Shown piece by piece: positions 16,443-25,259 of a stretch of DNA of 46,904 bases. The notes under the pieces were generated by a model that had not been told where the DNA came from, did no database searches, and was given only the letters and a program-made list of their open reading frames with translations. The stretch's first letter is position 1, and every line of letters begins with the position of its first letter. The translations under genes and the position numbers were made by a program. This stretch comes from an uncultured Collinsella sp. (lineage in GTDB: Bacteria > Actinomycetota > Coriobacteriia > Coriobacteriales > Coriobacteriaceae), in NCBI GenBank assembly GCA_902491395.1, contig CABUHO010000018.1, positions 1 to 46,904 of the forward strand, given 5' to 3'.

Positions 16443-16811
16443 ATGAACAAGCATAAGGCGAAGCTGGAAGGCCTCAAGCGTCGTCAGCGTCGTGTTCGCG
16501 GCAAGGTCTCGGGTACCGCCGAGCGTCCGCGTCTTCGCGTGACCCGTACTAACGCCAACATCTATGCCCAGATCATCGACGACAGCAAGGGCTCCAGCCT
16601 GACGCTCGTCTCTGCCTCGACCCTCGAGGCCGAGTTCAAGGGCACCCACACCTCGAACAAGGAGGCTGCGGAGAAGGTCGGTCAGCTCGTTGGCAAGCGC
16701 GCCATCGAGGCCGGCATCACCAAGGTCGCCTTCGATCGTGGTGGCCGTATCTACCATGGCCGCGTCAAGGCCCTCGCCGACGGTGCTCGTGCCGCCGGTC
16801 TCGAGTTCTAG
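16443..16811 (+). CDS. rplR: 50S ribosomal protein L18
   Basis: A 122-residue L18, which binds 5S rRNA with L5 and L25. Conserved segments are RRQRRVRGKVSGTAERPRL, RTNANIYAQIIDD and the C-terminal FDRGGRIYHGRVKALADGAR. It has the usual length and is followed 14 bp later by rpsE. Confidence 0.97.
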   Translation: MNKHKAKLEGLKRRQRRVRGKVSGTAERPRLRVTRTNANIYAQIIDDSKGSSLTLVSASTLEAEFKGTHTSNKEAAEKVGQLVGKRAIEAGITKVAFDRGGRIYHGRVKALADGARAAGLEF

Positions 16812-16825
16812 GAGGTATGTAGCAC

Positions 16826-17350
16826 ATGGCTCGTAATCAGAAGCAGCAGCGCGAGGCCTCCGAGTTCGAGGAGCGCGTCGTTTACATCAACCGCGTGTCG
16901 AAGACCGTCAAGGGTGGTCGTCGCATGAGCCTCGTCGCTCTCGTCGTCGTTGGTGACGGCAAGGGTAACGTCGGCGTTGGCATGGGCAAGTCCGCTGAGG
17001 TGCCCCTGGCCATCTCCAAGGCGTCTCTCGATGCCAAGAAGAACATGTTCCACGTGCCGGTGACCGAGCAGGGCACCATCCCGCACGAGGTTCTCGGCCA
17101 CTTTGGTGCCGGCCGCATCATCATCAAGCCCGCTGTCGAGGGTACCGGCGTTATCGCCGGCGGCGCCGTGCGTCCCCTCTTTGAGCTTGCAGGCATCAAG
17201 AACGTCCTGTCCAAGTCCCTCGGTACCGACAACGGCCTCAACATCATCAAGGCTGCCGTCGAGGGCCTCAAGGAGCTCTCCAGCCCTGAGGACGTCGCGG
17301 CTCGCCGTGGCCTGACGGTCTCCGAGATGTTCGTCGGTAAGGAGAACTAA
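16826..17350 (+). CDS. rpsE: 30S ribosomal protein S5
   Basis: A 174-residue S5. The N-terminal RNA-binding half (FEERVVYINRVSKTVKGGRR, GDGKGNVGVGMGKS) and C-terminal half (GAGRIIIKPA, AGGAVRPLFELAG) are present. S5 acts in the mRNA entry channel and decoding accuracy. AGGAGG lies before the ATG, and the rplR stop overlaps that region. Confidence 0.97.
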   Translation: MARNQKQQREASEFEERVVYINRVSKTVKGGRRMSLVALVVVGDGKGNVGVGMGKSAEVPLAISKASLDAKKNMFHVPVTEQGTIPHEVLGHFGAGRIIIKPAVEGTGVIAGGAVRPLFELAGIKNVLSKSLGTDNGLNIIKAAVEGLKELSSPEDVAARRGLTVSEMFVGKEN

Positions 17351-17352
17351 GC

Positions 17353-17535
17353 ATGGCTGACACCATCAAGATCAAGCAGGTCCGCAGCACCAACGGTTGC
17401 AAGCAGGACCAGGTCCGTACTGTCCGTGCCCTCGGTCTCCACAGGATCCGCGAGGTTCGCGAGATTGCTGACAACGAGTCCGTCCGCGGCATGATCTTCA
17501 AGGTCAAGCACCTTGTCGAGATTGTAGAGGAGTAG
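17353..17535 (+). CDS. rpmD: 50S ribosomal protein L30
   Basis: A 60-residue L30 with the family core IKIKQVRSTNGCKQDQ and LGLHRIREVREI. It starts 2 bp after the rpsE stop and is followed 3 bp later by rplO, so translation is probably coupled. Confidence 0.96.
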   Translation: MADTIKIKQVRSTNGCKQDQVRTVRALGLHRIREVREIADNESVRGMIFKVKHLVEIVEE

Positions 17536-17538
17536 CAA

Positions 17539-17988
17539 ATGCAGCTTCACGATCTTACTCCCGCGCCCGGTTCCACCAAGAACCGCAAGCGCGTCGGCCG
17601 TGGCAATTCTTCGGGTCACGGCACCACTTCTGGCCGCGGTCAGAAGGGCCAGGGTTCCCGCTCTGGCGGCACCAAGGGTGCCGGCTTCGAGGGTGGCCAG
17701 ACTCCGCTGGCTATGCGCCTGCCCAAGCTTCCGGGCTTCCGCAACCCCCGTCGTATCGAGTACACCGCTGTTAACGTTGAGCGTCTCGAGCGTAAGTTCG
17801 AGGATGGCGTTGTGATCGACGGTGCCGCTCTTAAGGCCGCTCGCATCACCAAGAGCGAGTTCGAGCCCGTCAAGGTGCTCGGCAATGGTGAGCTCACCAA
17901 GAAGTTCACGGTCAAGGTCGACAAGGTCAGCGCTTCTGCGCAGGCCAAGATCGAGGCCGCCGGCGGAAAGGTCGAGCTGCCGTGCTAA
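17539..17988 (+). CDS. rplO: 50S ribosomal protein L15
   Basis: A 149-residue L15. It begins MQLHDLTPAPGSTKNRKRVG with the Gly-rich basic N-terminal segment, followed by GFEGGQTPLAMRLPKLPGF. Its last 7 bases overlap the GTG start of secY, indicating translational coupling. Confidence 0.97.
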   Translation: MQLHDLTPAPGSTKNRKRVGRGNSSGHGTTSGRGQKGQGSRSGGTKGAGFEGGQTPLAMRLPKLPGFRNPRRIEYTAVNVERLERKFEDGVVIDGAALKAARITKSEFEPVKVLGNGELTKKFTVKVDKVSASAQAKIEAAGGKVELPC

Positions 17989-19268
17989 ATGGTCTTAAGA
18001 ATGCTTTCCGCATCAAAGAATTGCGCGAAAAGATTCTTTTTACCATAGCTATGCTCGTCGTGTACCGCATTGGTGCGCACGTTCCTGTGCCCGGCATTCC
18101 CTTCCAGGGGATGCTGGGCCTTTTCTCGACCGATAACAATTCGGTCGCCGCAGGTGCTATGGCCCTCCTGAATCTTTTCTCTGGCGGCGCGTTGAGCTAT
18201 GTGTCGGTGTTTTCGCTGGGCATCATGCCTTACATCACCAGCTCGATCATCCTCCAGATGCTCCAGGCCGTCGTGCCTTCCCTGCATGAGCTTGCCCGCG
18301 AGGGCGAGGTTGGTCAGACCAAGATTACGCAGTATTCGCGTTACCTCACCCTGGCTCTGGCAATCCTCAACTCCGTGGGTTACCTCTTCCTCTTTAAGAG
18401 CTTCGGCATCAGCTTTAATGGCGCCGGCGCTCCCGAGATCATCTTTGACTTCATGATCGTCGGTACGCTCACCGCGGGCGCCATGCTGATCATGTGGATT
18501 GGTGAGCTCATCACCCAGCGCGGTATCGGCAATGGCATGTCGCTGATCATCTTTGCGAACATCATGGCCGGTCTGCCGCAGGCTATCTTCTCCAGCACCG
18601 AGGGCAATGCCGGTGGCATCATCACCATGGTGATCATCTGCGCCATCATCCTGCTGGTTATCCCGCTGATTGTTTTCCTTGAGCGCGGCCAACGCCGCAT
18701 CCCGGTCTCCTACGCTAAGCGCGTCGTGGGCCGTCGCATGATGGGTGGCCAGACCACCTACCTGCCCATCAAGGTCAACACCGCGGGTGTCGTGCCGATC
18801 ATCTTCGCTTCGGCGCTGCTGTACTTCCCGGCTCAGATTGCCGTGTTCTTCCCCGGCATCGGCTGGATTCAGGCAGTTGCCTCTGCGCTTTCGACCGGTT
18901 GGCTCAACTGGGTGCTTAATGTTGTCCTCATCGTGTTCTTCGCGTACTTCTACACCTCCATGGTGTTCAACCCCGATGACACCGCCGACAACCTTAAGAA
19001 GCAGGGCGGCTTTATTCCGGGCGTTCGTCCGGGTAGGGCTACCGCGGCCTACATCAAGAACGCGCTCAACAAGATTACGCTTCCCAGCGCTGTCTTTTTG
19101 GCGCTCATCGCCATCGTGCCTTCGATCATCTTCTCCTTCACGGGTAACCATCTGATTCAGGCATTTGGTGGCACGTCCATCCTCATCATGGTCGGCGTCG
19201 TGCTCGACACGGTCGATAAGCTCGAAGGCCAGATCAAGATGTATGATTACGATGGATTCTTTAAATAG
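17982..19268 (+). CDS. secY: protein translocase subunit SecY
   Basis: A 428-residue SecY with ten predicted membrane helices, the central pore of the Sec translocon. Landmarks: VYRIGAHVPVPGIP at the first helix, the plug/TM2 region, QRGIGNGMSLIIFANI, ERGQRRIPVSYAKR (cytosolic loop) and NPDDTADNLKKQGGFIPG. The start is GTG at 17982 inside the end of rplO; no other in-frame start fits helix 1. adk follows 18 bp downstream. It is the partner of the SecA encoded at 39773. Confidence 0.97.
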   Translation: MLNGLKNAFRIKELREKILFTIAMLVVYRIGAHVPVPGIPFQGMLGLFSTDNNSVAAGAMALLNLFSGGALSYVSVFSLGIMPYITSSIILQMLQAVVPSLHELAREGEVGQTKITQYSRYLTLALAILNSVGYLFLFKSFGISFNGAGAPEIIFDFMIVGTLTAGAMLIMWIGELITQRGIGNGMSLIIFANIMAGLPQAIFSSTEGNAGGIITMVIICAIILLVIPLIVFLERGQRRIPVSYAKRVVGRRMMGGQTTYLPIKVNTAGVVPIIFASALLYFPAQIAVFFPGIGWIQAVASALSTGWLNWVLNVVLIVFFAYFYTSMVFNPDDTADNLKKQGGFIPGVRPGRATAAYIKNALNKITLPSAVFLALIAIVPSIIFSFTGNHLIQAFGGTSILIMVGVVLDTVDKLEGQIKMYDYDGFFK

Positions 19269-19286
19269 GCTAGAGGAGGATTGCTC

Positions 19287-19913
19287 ATGAACCTCGTATT
19301 GCTCGGAGCTCCGGGTGCCGGTAAGGGCACCGTCGCACAGGAGCTCGTCGCCGAGTTTGGCGTCGCTCACATTTCCACGGGCGACCTGTTGCGTGCTGCC
19401 GTCAAGGGTGGCACCGAGCTTGGTATTCAGGCTAAGAAGTACATGGACGCTGGCGAGCTCGTTCCCGACCAGCTCGTGATCGACCTTGTCAAGGAGCGCC
19501 TTGCCGCCGATGACGCCCAGCAGGGCTTCATCCTCGACGGCTTCCCGCGCAACACCGCCCAGGCTGTGACGCTCGATTCCGAGCTCTCCGCCATGGGTCG
19601 TGAGATCGATTGCGCCCTTCTGGTCGATGTGGCCCCCGAGGTTATCATCGATCGTCTGTCTTCGCGTCGCACCTGCCGCGCCTGCGGTTACACCGGCACC
19701 GCTGCCGATGCTACCTGCCCCAAGTGCGCCGGCGAGATGTATCAGCGCGACGACGACAAGCCCGAGACCATCAAGAACCGTCTCGACGTCTACGAGAAGT
19801 CCACGAGCCCGCTCGTCGACTACTATCGTGGCCAGGGTCTGCTCAAGTCGGTCAACGGTGACCAGGCTCGCGAGACCGTGTACGGGGATGTCAAAGAGGC
19901 TCTCGGTCTATGA
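19287..19913 (+). CDS. adk: adenylate kinase, zinc-lid type
   Basis: A 208-residue Adk catalysing ATP + AMP = 2 ADP. The P-loop is GAPGAGKGT (residues 7-15), DGFPRN marks the AMP/core region, and the LID carries C130, C133, C144 and C147, a zinc site. A TTG at 19281 is in frame but abuts the AGAGGAGGA ribosome site; ATG 19287 has correct spacing. The TGA stop overlaps the map start (ATGA), and it is the only TGA stop I found among the 48 genes. Confidence 0.97.
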   Translation: MNLVLLGAPGAGKGTVAQELVAEFGVAHISTGDLLRAAVKGGTELGIQAKKYMDAGELVPDQLVIDLVKERLAADDAQQGFILDGFPRNTAQAVTLDSELSAMGREIDCALLVDVAPEVIIDRLSSRRTCRACGYTGTAADATCPKCAGEMYQRDDDKPETIKNRLDVYEKSTSPLVDYYRGQGLLKSVNGDQARETVYGDVKEALGL

Positions 19914-20698
19914 TCAAGATTAAGTCTGCAACGCAAATCGAGCAGATGAAGAAGGCAGGAGCGCTATCTAAGATGGCGCTCCGCCACGTTGGAGCCATGG
20001 TGCGCCCCGGCGTTTCGACTTTTGAGCTCGATCAGCTCGCGGAGCAGATTATCCGCATGCATGGCGGCACCCCTGCCTTTAAGGGTTACGGCGGGTTCCC
20101 GGGGACCATTTGCGCATCGATCAACGATGCCGTGGTCCACGGTATTCCCAACCCCGACATGATCCTGCGCGATGGCGATATCATCTCCATCGATACGGGA
20201 GCCGTTGTCGACGGTTGGGTCGGCGATAACGCATGGACGTTTTTCGTCGGCACCCCCACGCCCGAAGCCAAGGCTTTGTGCGAGGTCACGCGCGATTGCC
20301 TTAAGGCTGCCATCGAGCAGGCTGTTCCCGGTAACCATATCGGGGACGTCGGCTATGCCGTTCAGTCCCTCGCCGAGTCTCACGGTTACGGCGTGCTTCG
20401 CGATTATGTGGGTCATGGCATTGGCCGCGTGATGCATGAGGACCCCAACGTTCCTAACTATGGAAAGAAGGGGAGGGGCGTTCGCCTCCAGGCCGGCATG
20501 GTCATTGCCATCGAGCCGATGGTTACGATGGGTTCCAACCATGTGAGCACGGGCTCCGACGGTTGGATTGTTGCGACCAACGACCACCTGCCCGCCGCGC
20601 ACTACGAGAACACCGTCGCCATTACCAATGACGGTCCGGTGATTCTCACCACCGACGCGCAAGGTGCTTGGTGTTCGCTCCAAGGCGGAGAAATGTAA
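19910..20698 (+). CDS. map: methionine aminopeptidase, type I
   Basis: A 262-residue MetAP that removes N-terminal methionine. Metal ligands are visible in IDTGAVVDGWVGDNAWTF (two Asp), GHGIGR (His), IAIEPM (Glu) and a final Glu in the C-terminal part. GGFPGTICASIN and VVHGIP carry the substrate-side histidine. It overlaps adk by 4 nt. Confidence 0.96.
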   Translation: MIKIKSATQIEQMKKAGALSKMALRHVGAMVRPGVSTFELDQLAEQIIRMHGGTPAFKGYGGFPGTICASINDAVVHGIPNPDMILRDGDIISIDTGAVVDGWVGDNAWTFFVGTPTPEAKALCEVTRDCLKAAIEQAVPGNHIGDVGYAVQSLAESHGYGVLRDYVGHGIGRVMHEDPNVPNYGKKGRGVRLQAGMVIAIEPMVTMGSNHVSTGSDGWIVATNDHLPAAHYENTVAITNDGPVILTTDAQGAWCSLQGGEM

Positions 20699-20734
20699 CA
20701 AGTTCCACTTAGTTGTGGAGCCATTACGAAGATA

Positions 20735-20763
20735 TTACGATACGTGCATGCGTATTGTAGAAT
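20735..20763 (+). promoter_or_regulatory. candidate promoter for infA and the alpha operon
   Basis: TTACGA and TAGAAT are separated by 17 bp in the AT-rich map-infA gap. This would let infA, rpmJ, rpsM, rpsK, rpsD, rpoA and rplQ be transcribed independently of the spc genes. Confidence 0.35.
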
Positions 20764-20802
20764 ACTCAATCGCTGTCGTTTTCTAGAGAAAGATGATTGC
20801 TT

Positions 20803-21021
20803 GTGAAGAAGGAAGACGCAATTGAGCTCGAGGGTACGGTAAAGGAACCGCTGCCCAACGCCATGTTTAAGGTCGAGCTCGAGAACGGTCATTCGGTTCT
20901 GTGCAACATTTCTGGCAAGATCCGAATGAATTACATCCGTATTCTCCCCGGTGACAGGGTTGTCGTGGAGCTTTCCCCGTATGACCTGACCCGCGGCCGC
21001 ATCACCTATCGCTACAAATAG
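20803..21021 (+). CDS. infA: translation initiation factor IF-1
   Basis: A 72-residue IF-1 with a single S1/OB-fold domain: KKEDAIELEGTVKEPLPNAM, HISGKIR-like NISGKIRMNYI and LTRGRITYRYK. The frame opens at a TTG at 20797, but GTG 20803 gives the standard 72-residue length; no strong ribosome site separates the two. A 150-bp gap to rpmJ shows nothing definite. Confidence 0.93.
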   Translation: MKKEDAIELEGTVKEPLPNAMFKVELENGHSVLCNISGKIRMNYIRILPGDRVVVELSPYDLTRGRITYRYK

Positions 21022-21171
21022 CGGCACGCATACACGCACTCCATTTCCGGCTGCAGGCTTAGCTCAACCTACGGTCGGATTGTGTGTGAAGACCAGCCAT
21101 AGTTTTAAACGCCTGCGGCTGGGCGAGTAGATAGTAGGGAAGTAGTTTGAGCGCTACCGAAAGGAAGAACG

Positions 21172-21285
21172 ATGAAGGTACGTCCTTCGGTCAAGAAGAT
21201 GTGCGATAAGTGCAAAATCATTAGGCGCCATGGCAAGGTCCTCGTCATTTGCGAGAACCCCCGTCATAAGCAGCGTCAGGGTTAA
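21172..21285 (+). CDS. rpmJ: 50S ribosomal protein L36
   Basis: A 37-residue L36, too small for most ORF cut-offs. It begins MKVRPSVKKMCDKCK; the zinc ligands C11, C14, C27 and H32 are present. AAAGGAAG lies before the ATG. It has the canonical position between infA and rpsM. Confidence 0.96.
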   Translation: MKVRPSVKKMCDKCKIIRRHGKVLVICENPRHKQRQG

Positions 21286-21299
21286 GAGAGGAGACTACG

Positions 21300-21674
21300 T
21301 TGGCCCGTATTAATGGTGTCGACCTCCCGCGTGAGAAGCGCGTTGAGATCGGTCTGACCTACATTTACGGCATCGGCCGCACCACTGCGACGAAGATCTG
21401 CGTCGAGTGCAACGTTAACGTGGATACGCGCGTTAAGGACCTCACCGAGGATGAGGTTAACGCTATCCGCGATTATATCGATAAGAACCAGATCATGGTT
21501 GAGGGCGACCTCCGCCGTGAGCGCAACCAGAACGTCAAGCGCCTTATGGACATCGGCTGCAACCGCGGCCTTCGTCACCGCAAGGGCCTCCCGGTCCGCG
21601 GCCAGCGCACCCACACTAACGCTCGTACCCGCAAGGGCCCGAAGCGTCAGATCGGTGCTAAGAAGAAGAAATAA
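21300..21674 (+). CDS. rpsM: 30S ribosomal protein S13
   Basis: A 124-residue S13 with a TTG start preceded by GAGAGGAG. It begins ARINGVDLPREKRVEIGLTY and ends with the basic tail after LPVRGQRTHTNARTRKGP. It lies at the 30S head and contacts the 50S and P-site tRNA. Confidence 0.96.
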   Translation: MARINGVDLPREKRVEIGLTYIYGIGRTTATKICVECNVNVDTRVKDLTEDEVNAIRDYIDKNQIMVEGDLRRERNQNVKRLMDIGCNRGLRHRKGLPVRGQRTHTNARTRKGPKRQIGAKKKK

Positions 21675-21688
21675 GGAGCGCTAGATAG

Positions 21689-22093
21689 ATGGCTACTGCT
21701 AAGAAGAACGTTCGCGCTGCCCGTCTGAAGCGCGCGGACCGTAAGAACATTTCCGTGGGCCAGGCTCACATTCGTTCTACGTTCAACAACACGATCGTTT
21801 CGATCACCGATCCCCAGGGCAACGTCATTTCCTGGAAGTCGGCTGGCCAGGTGGGCTTCAAGGGCTCCCGTAAGTCCACGCCGTTCGCTGCCCAGATGGC
21901 TGCCGAGGCTGCTGCCAAGCAGGCCATGGAGCACGGTATGAAGAAGGTTTCCGTCTTCGTCAAGGGCCCCGGCTCCGGTCGTGAGACCGCCATCCGCTCC
22001 CTCCAGGCTGCTGGCCTCGAGGTCTCGAGCATCCAGGACAAGACCCCCATTCCGCACAACGGCTGCCGCCCCAAGAAGCGTCGCCGCGTGTAA
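21689..22093 (+). CDS. rpsK: 30S ribosomal protein S11
   Basis: A 134-residue S11. Signatures: IRSTFNNTIVSITD, STPFAAQMAAEAAAK, VFVKGPGSGRETAIRSLQAA and DKTPIPHNGCRPKKRRRV. It is a 30S platform protein; rpsM lies 14 bp upstream and rpsD 19 bp downstream. Confidence 0.97.
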   Translation: MATAKKNVRAARLKRADRKNISVGQAHIRSTFNNTIVSITDPQGNVISWKSAGQVGFKGSRKSTPFAAQMAAEAAAKQAMEHGMKKVSVFVKGPGSGRETAIRSLQAAGLEVSSIQDKTPIPHNGCRPKKRRRV

Positions 22094-22112
22094 CTGAAAG
22101 GATCGTATCAAT

Positions 22113-22709
22113 ATGGCAATCGACAGGACTCCTGTTCTTAAGCGCTGCCGTCAGCTCGGGATCGATCCCGCTGAGCTCGGTTACAGCAGCAAGAAGGAAT
22201 CTATCCGTCAGCCCAAGCGCCGTCGCAAGGAATCTGAGTACGGCATGCAGCTGCGCGAGAAGCAGAAGGTCAAGTTCATCTATGGCGTTCTGGAGAAGCA
22301 GTTCCACGGCTACTTCAACAAGGCCCGCAAGATGAACGGCGTCACCGGTGAGAACCTCATGATCATCCTTGAGTCTCGCCTCGACAACGTTGTCTTCCGT
22401 CTTGGTTTCGCCCGCACCCGCAAAGAGGCTCGTCAGTCCGTCCGTCACGGTCACTTCACCGTGAACGGCAAGCGCGTGGACATCCCGTCCTACCGCGTCA
22501 AGGCCGGCGACGTCGTCGCTGTCGGCGAGAAGTTCCGTGACCTCCTCCCCATCAAGGAGGCCCTGATTTCCTCCGAGCGCTTTGAGGTCCCTGGCTGGCT
22601 CGAGGTCGATATCGAGAAGCTGTCTGGTAACGTGCTCGCTCTGCCGACGCGTGAGCAGATCAGCGGTGATATCAACGAGCAGCTCATCGTCGAGCTCTAC
22701 TCTAAGTAG
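22113..22709 (+). CDS. rpsD: 30S ribosomal protein S4
   Basis: A 198-residue S4 with the S4 RNA-binding domain (ESRLDNVVFRLGFARTRKEA, GHFTVNGKRVDIPSYRVKAGD). The N-terminal zinc cysteines of the C+ form are absent; only one Cys is present, so this is a zinc-free S4, in contrast to the zinc-type S14, L31 and L36 nearby. S4 nucleates 30S assembly. Confidence 0.97.
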   Translation: MAIDRTPVLKRCRQLGIDPAELGYSSKKESIRQPKRRRKESEYGMQLREKQKVKFIYGVLEKQFHGYFNKARKMNGVTGENLMIILESRLDNVVFRLGFARTRKEARQSVRHGHFTVNGKRVDIPSYRVKAGDVVAVGEKFRDLLPIKEALISSERFEVPGWLEVDIEKLSGNVLALPTREQISGDINEQLIVELYSK

Positions 22710-22741
22710 TCCATCCGGGCTGCTGAGGCTGGAGGTAATAC

Positions 22742-23683
22742 ATGTCAGAATTCATTAGGCCTCAGGTTCAGGTCGAAGAGATCAACGAGACGTCTGCTCG
22801 TGTCTCCGTCGAGCCGCTCGAGCGTGGTTACGGCGATACGCTGGGTAACTCCCTTCGTCGCGTTCTTCTGTCCTCGCTCGAGGGTGCCGCCGTCGAGGCT
22901 ATTCAGATCGATGGTGCGCAGCACGAGTTCATGACCATCCCTAACATGGTCGAGGATGTCACCGACATCGTCCTGAATGTCAAGGGTCTTGTCTTCAGGG
23001 CTCTCGGCACGACCGACGAGGCGACCGCCACCATCTCGGTTGACGGCCCCTGCGAGGTCACCGGTGCGGACTTCTTTATTCCGTCCGAGTTTGAGCTGGT
23101 CAACCCCGAGCAGCACATCGCTACACTCACCGAGGGTGGCCATCTCACCATGAGCATGCGCATCGGCTATGGCCGCGGCTATGTTTCTGGCGAGGCCAAC
23201 AAGCGCGACAACGATCCCATCGGTGTGATCCACGTCGACTCGCTGTACTCGCCGGTTTCCCGTTGCGCCAAGCTCGTTGAGGCTTGCCGTGTCGGTCAGC
23301 ACACCGACTACGACCGCCTTGTCCTCGAGATCGAGACCAACGGCTCCATCGCCCCGCGCGACGCCGTGGTCCAGGCTGCCAATATCATCAACCAGCATAT
23401 GGCCGCCTTTATGAACCTTGCCGAGACCCCCGAGGTCGAGGAGGAGGCTTCGATCTTCGCTCCCGAGGTCACCAACGACAACGCCGAGCTGGACAAGCAG
23501 ATCGAGGATCTGGACCTTTCCGTCCGTTCCTACAACTGCCTTAAGCGCGCCAGCATTCACTCGGTCCGTCAGCTCGTTGAGTTCTCGGAGAACGATCTGC
23601 TCAACATCCGTAACTTCGGTGTTAAGTCGATCGAGGAAGTGAAGGACAAGCTTGAGTCCATGGGCCTGAGCCTGAAGGCTTAA
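22742..23683 (+). CDS. rpoA: RNA polymerase alpha subunit
   Basis: A 313-residue alpha subunit. The N-terminal domain has GYGDTLGNSLRRVLLSSLEG (dimerisation/assembly). The C-terminal domain (about 245-313) contains DLSVRSYNCLKRA, which aligns with the UP-element-binding arginine region of E. coli, and ends in SMGLSLKA. GGAGG lies about 6 bases upstream of the ATG. Confidence 0.98.
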   Translation: MSEFIRPQVQVEEINETSARVSVEPLERGYGDTLGNSLRRVLLSSLEGAAVEAIQIDGAQHEFMTIPNMVEDVTDIVLNVKGLVFRALGTTDEATATISVDGPCEVTGADFFIPSEFELVNPEQHIATLTEGGHLTMSMRIGYGRGYVSGEANKRDNDPIGVIHVDSLYSPVSRCAKLVEACRVGQHTDYDRLVLEIETNGSIAPRDAVVQAANIINQHMAAFMNLAETPEVEEEASIFAPEVTNDNAELDKQIEDLDLSVRSYNCLKRASIHSVRQLVEFSENDLLNIRNFGVKSIEEVKDKLESMGLSLKA

Positions 23684-23713
23684 TGCTTCGCATATTTGAG
23701 GAGAAACTAGACC

Positions 23714-24181
23714 ATGCGTCACAACGTTAAGAAGGGCCTGAAGCTCGGCACCGATGCGAGCCACACCAAGGCCATGAAGAAGAGCCTTGCTAAGGCCCTC
23801 TTCGAGAACGACCGCATCAAGACCACCGAGACCCGCGCTAAGGCGCTGCGTTCGGTCGTCGACCCGATCATCACTTGGGCCAAGAAGGGCGACCTGCACT
23901 CTCGTCGTCTGGCTATCGCCAAGCTCGGCGATAAGCAGCTCGTTGCCGAGATCTTCGACAAGGCTGCTCAGGGCATGTGGCAGGACCGCAACGGCGGTTA
24001 CACCCGCATCATGAAGCTCGGCAACCGTAAGGGCGACAACGCCCCCATCGTTATCATGGAGCTCGTCACCGAGCCTTGCACGCCTAAGGCCAAGAAGGCT
24101 GCTCCGGCCCCCAAGAAGGCCGCTGCTCCCAAGAAGGTCGAGGCTGTCGAGGAGACTGCTGCCGAGGAGAGCGCTGAGTAG
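23714..24181 (+). CDS. rplQ: 50S ribosomal protein L17 with C-terminal AK-rich tail
   Basis: A 155-residue L17. The core (residues 1-120) begins MRHNVKKGLKLGTDASHTKA and includes RIKTTETRAKALR. About 35 extra residues, rich in Ala, Lys and Pro, then Glu (PAPKKAAAPKK, AEESAE), extend beyond the usual length. Such tails are common in actinobacterial ribosomal proteins. A strong terminator follows. Confidence 0.95.
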   Translation: MRHNVKKGLKLGTDASHTKAMKKSLAKALFENDRIKTTETRAKALRSVVDPIITWAKKGDLHSRRLAIAKLGDKQLVAEIFDKAAQGMWQDRNGGYTRIMKLGNRKGDNAPIVIMELVTEPCTPKAKKAAPAPKKAAAPKKVEAVEETAAEESAE

Positions 24182-24208
24182 ACATTCCGTCTGCATAGGC
24201 TATATTCG

Positions 24209-24238
24209 AGGGGTACGTTCGCGTACCCCTCTTTTTTT
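24209..24238 (+). terminator. intrinsic terminator of the alpha operon
   Basis: AGGGGTACG (24209-24217) and CGTACCCCT (24222-24230) pair perfectly around a TTCG tetraloop and are followed by CTTTTTTT. Confidence 0.92.
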
Positions 24239-24273
24239 GTCGCGATACCGTTGCTTGTTTGTTGGGAGCGCCC

Positions 24274-25098
24274 ATGACTGCACCGTCTGATTTCAATTCG
24301 ATTTCCGAGCTTGACGCCACACTCGTATTTCGCGTGGCCTATGATGGCTCGTCGTATAGCGGATTTGCCGAGCAGCCGGGACAGACGACGGTTGCGGGTG
24401 AGCTACGTCGAGCCATCGAGACGCTGCTTCGCCGCCCGATCGATCTGACGTGCGCGGGGCGTACCGATGCCGGCGTGCATGCCGTGGCTCAGTACATCAG
24501 CGTGCCCGTAACGGACGCTGAGCTCGCTTGTACGCGCCGTAGGTGGCTGCGGGCTATGGATGCCCTGCTGCCCAAAGATATCGCCATTAACGAGGTCTAC
24601 AAGGCCCGTAAAGGCTTTTCTGCGCGTTTTGACGCGCGTTCCCGTACGTATACATACCGCATTGCCGATCGAGATGCGCGCCCTGTGCTGTCCCGCGGTG
24701 CCGTGTGGTGGCATCGCTATCCCTTGGATGTTGAGGCTATGTCTGCTGCCTGCCCCGCACTGCTGGGCGAGCAGGACTTTAAAAGCTTTTGCAAGGTTGC
24801 CTCGGCCGTTGGCAAGCCCACGCATCGCTGCGTGATGCGTGCCGAATTTGGCCATGAGGTTGCGTTTGGCGAGGACATTCTGACGTTCACCATCGAGGGC
24901 AATGCGTTTCTGCATTCGATGGTCCGTACGATCGTGGGCACGCTTGTCGAGATTGGCATACATCGCCGTGAACCCGAGTGGATGCGCGAGGTCATCGATG
25001 CTTGCGACCGTACCGCTGCGGGCCCCACGGCTCCTGCCTGCGGCCTTACGTTTATGGGCGTGGATTACGATCCCGCCGAGCTTGTCGTGCTCGACTAG
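24274..25098 (+). CDS. truA: tRNA pseudouridine(38-40) synthase TruA
   Basis: A 274-residue TruA that modifies positions 38-40 of the tRNA anticodon arm. The catalytic aspartate is in CAGRTDAGVHA; VAYDGSSYSGF and FLHSMVRTIVGTLVEIG are the other family blocks. ATG 24274 has GGGAG at good spacing; an upstream TTG at 24259 is less likely. It lies just past the alpha-operon terminator and so needs its own promoter or read-through. Confidence 0.95.
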   Translation: MTAPSDFNSISELDATLVFRVAYDGSSYSGFAEQPGQTTVAGELRRAIETLLRRPIDLTCAGRTDAGVHAVAQYISVPVTDAELACTRRRWLRAMDALLPKDIAINEVYKARKGFSARFDARSRTYTYRIADRDARPVLSRGAVWWHRYPLDVEAMSAACPALLGEQDFKSFCKVASAVGKPTHRCVMRAEFGHEVAFGEDILTFTIEGNAFLHSMVRTIVGTLVEIGIHRREPEWMREVIDACDRTAAGPTAPACGLTFMGVDYDPAELVVLD

Positions 25099-25259
25099 GG
25101 GAGGGCTCGACGTGTCGTGCGTCGACACCTGTCATCTGTGGGCTGCGCGTGTGCAACATCTGTTCTTGGCGTGCAATGCAACCGGTGTCTCATTGCTTTT
25201 ATTGCCGGGGTGTACCATGAACCACGGTTTGATTTATTGCTGTCGAGAGGACGGATAAT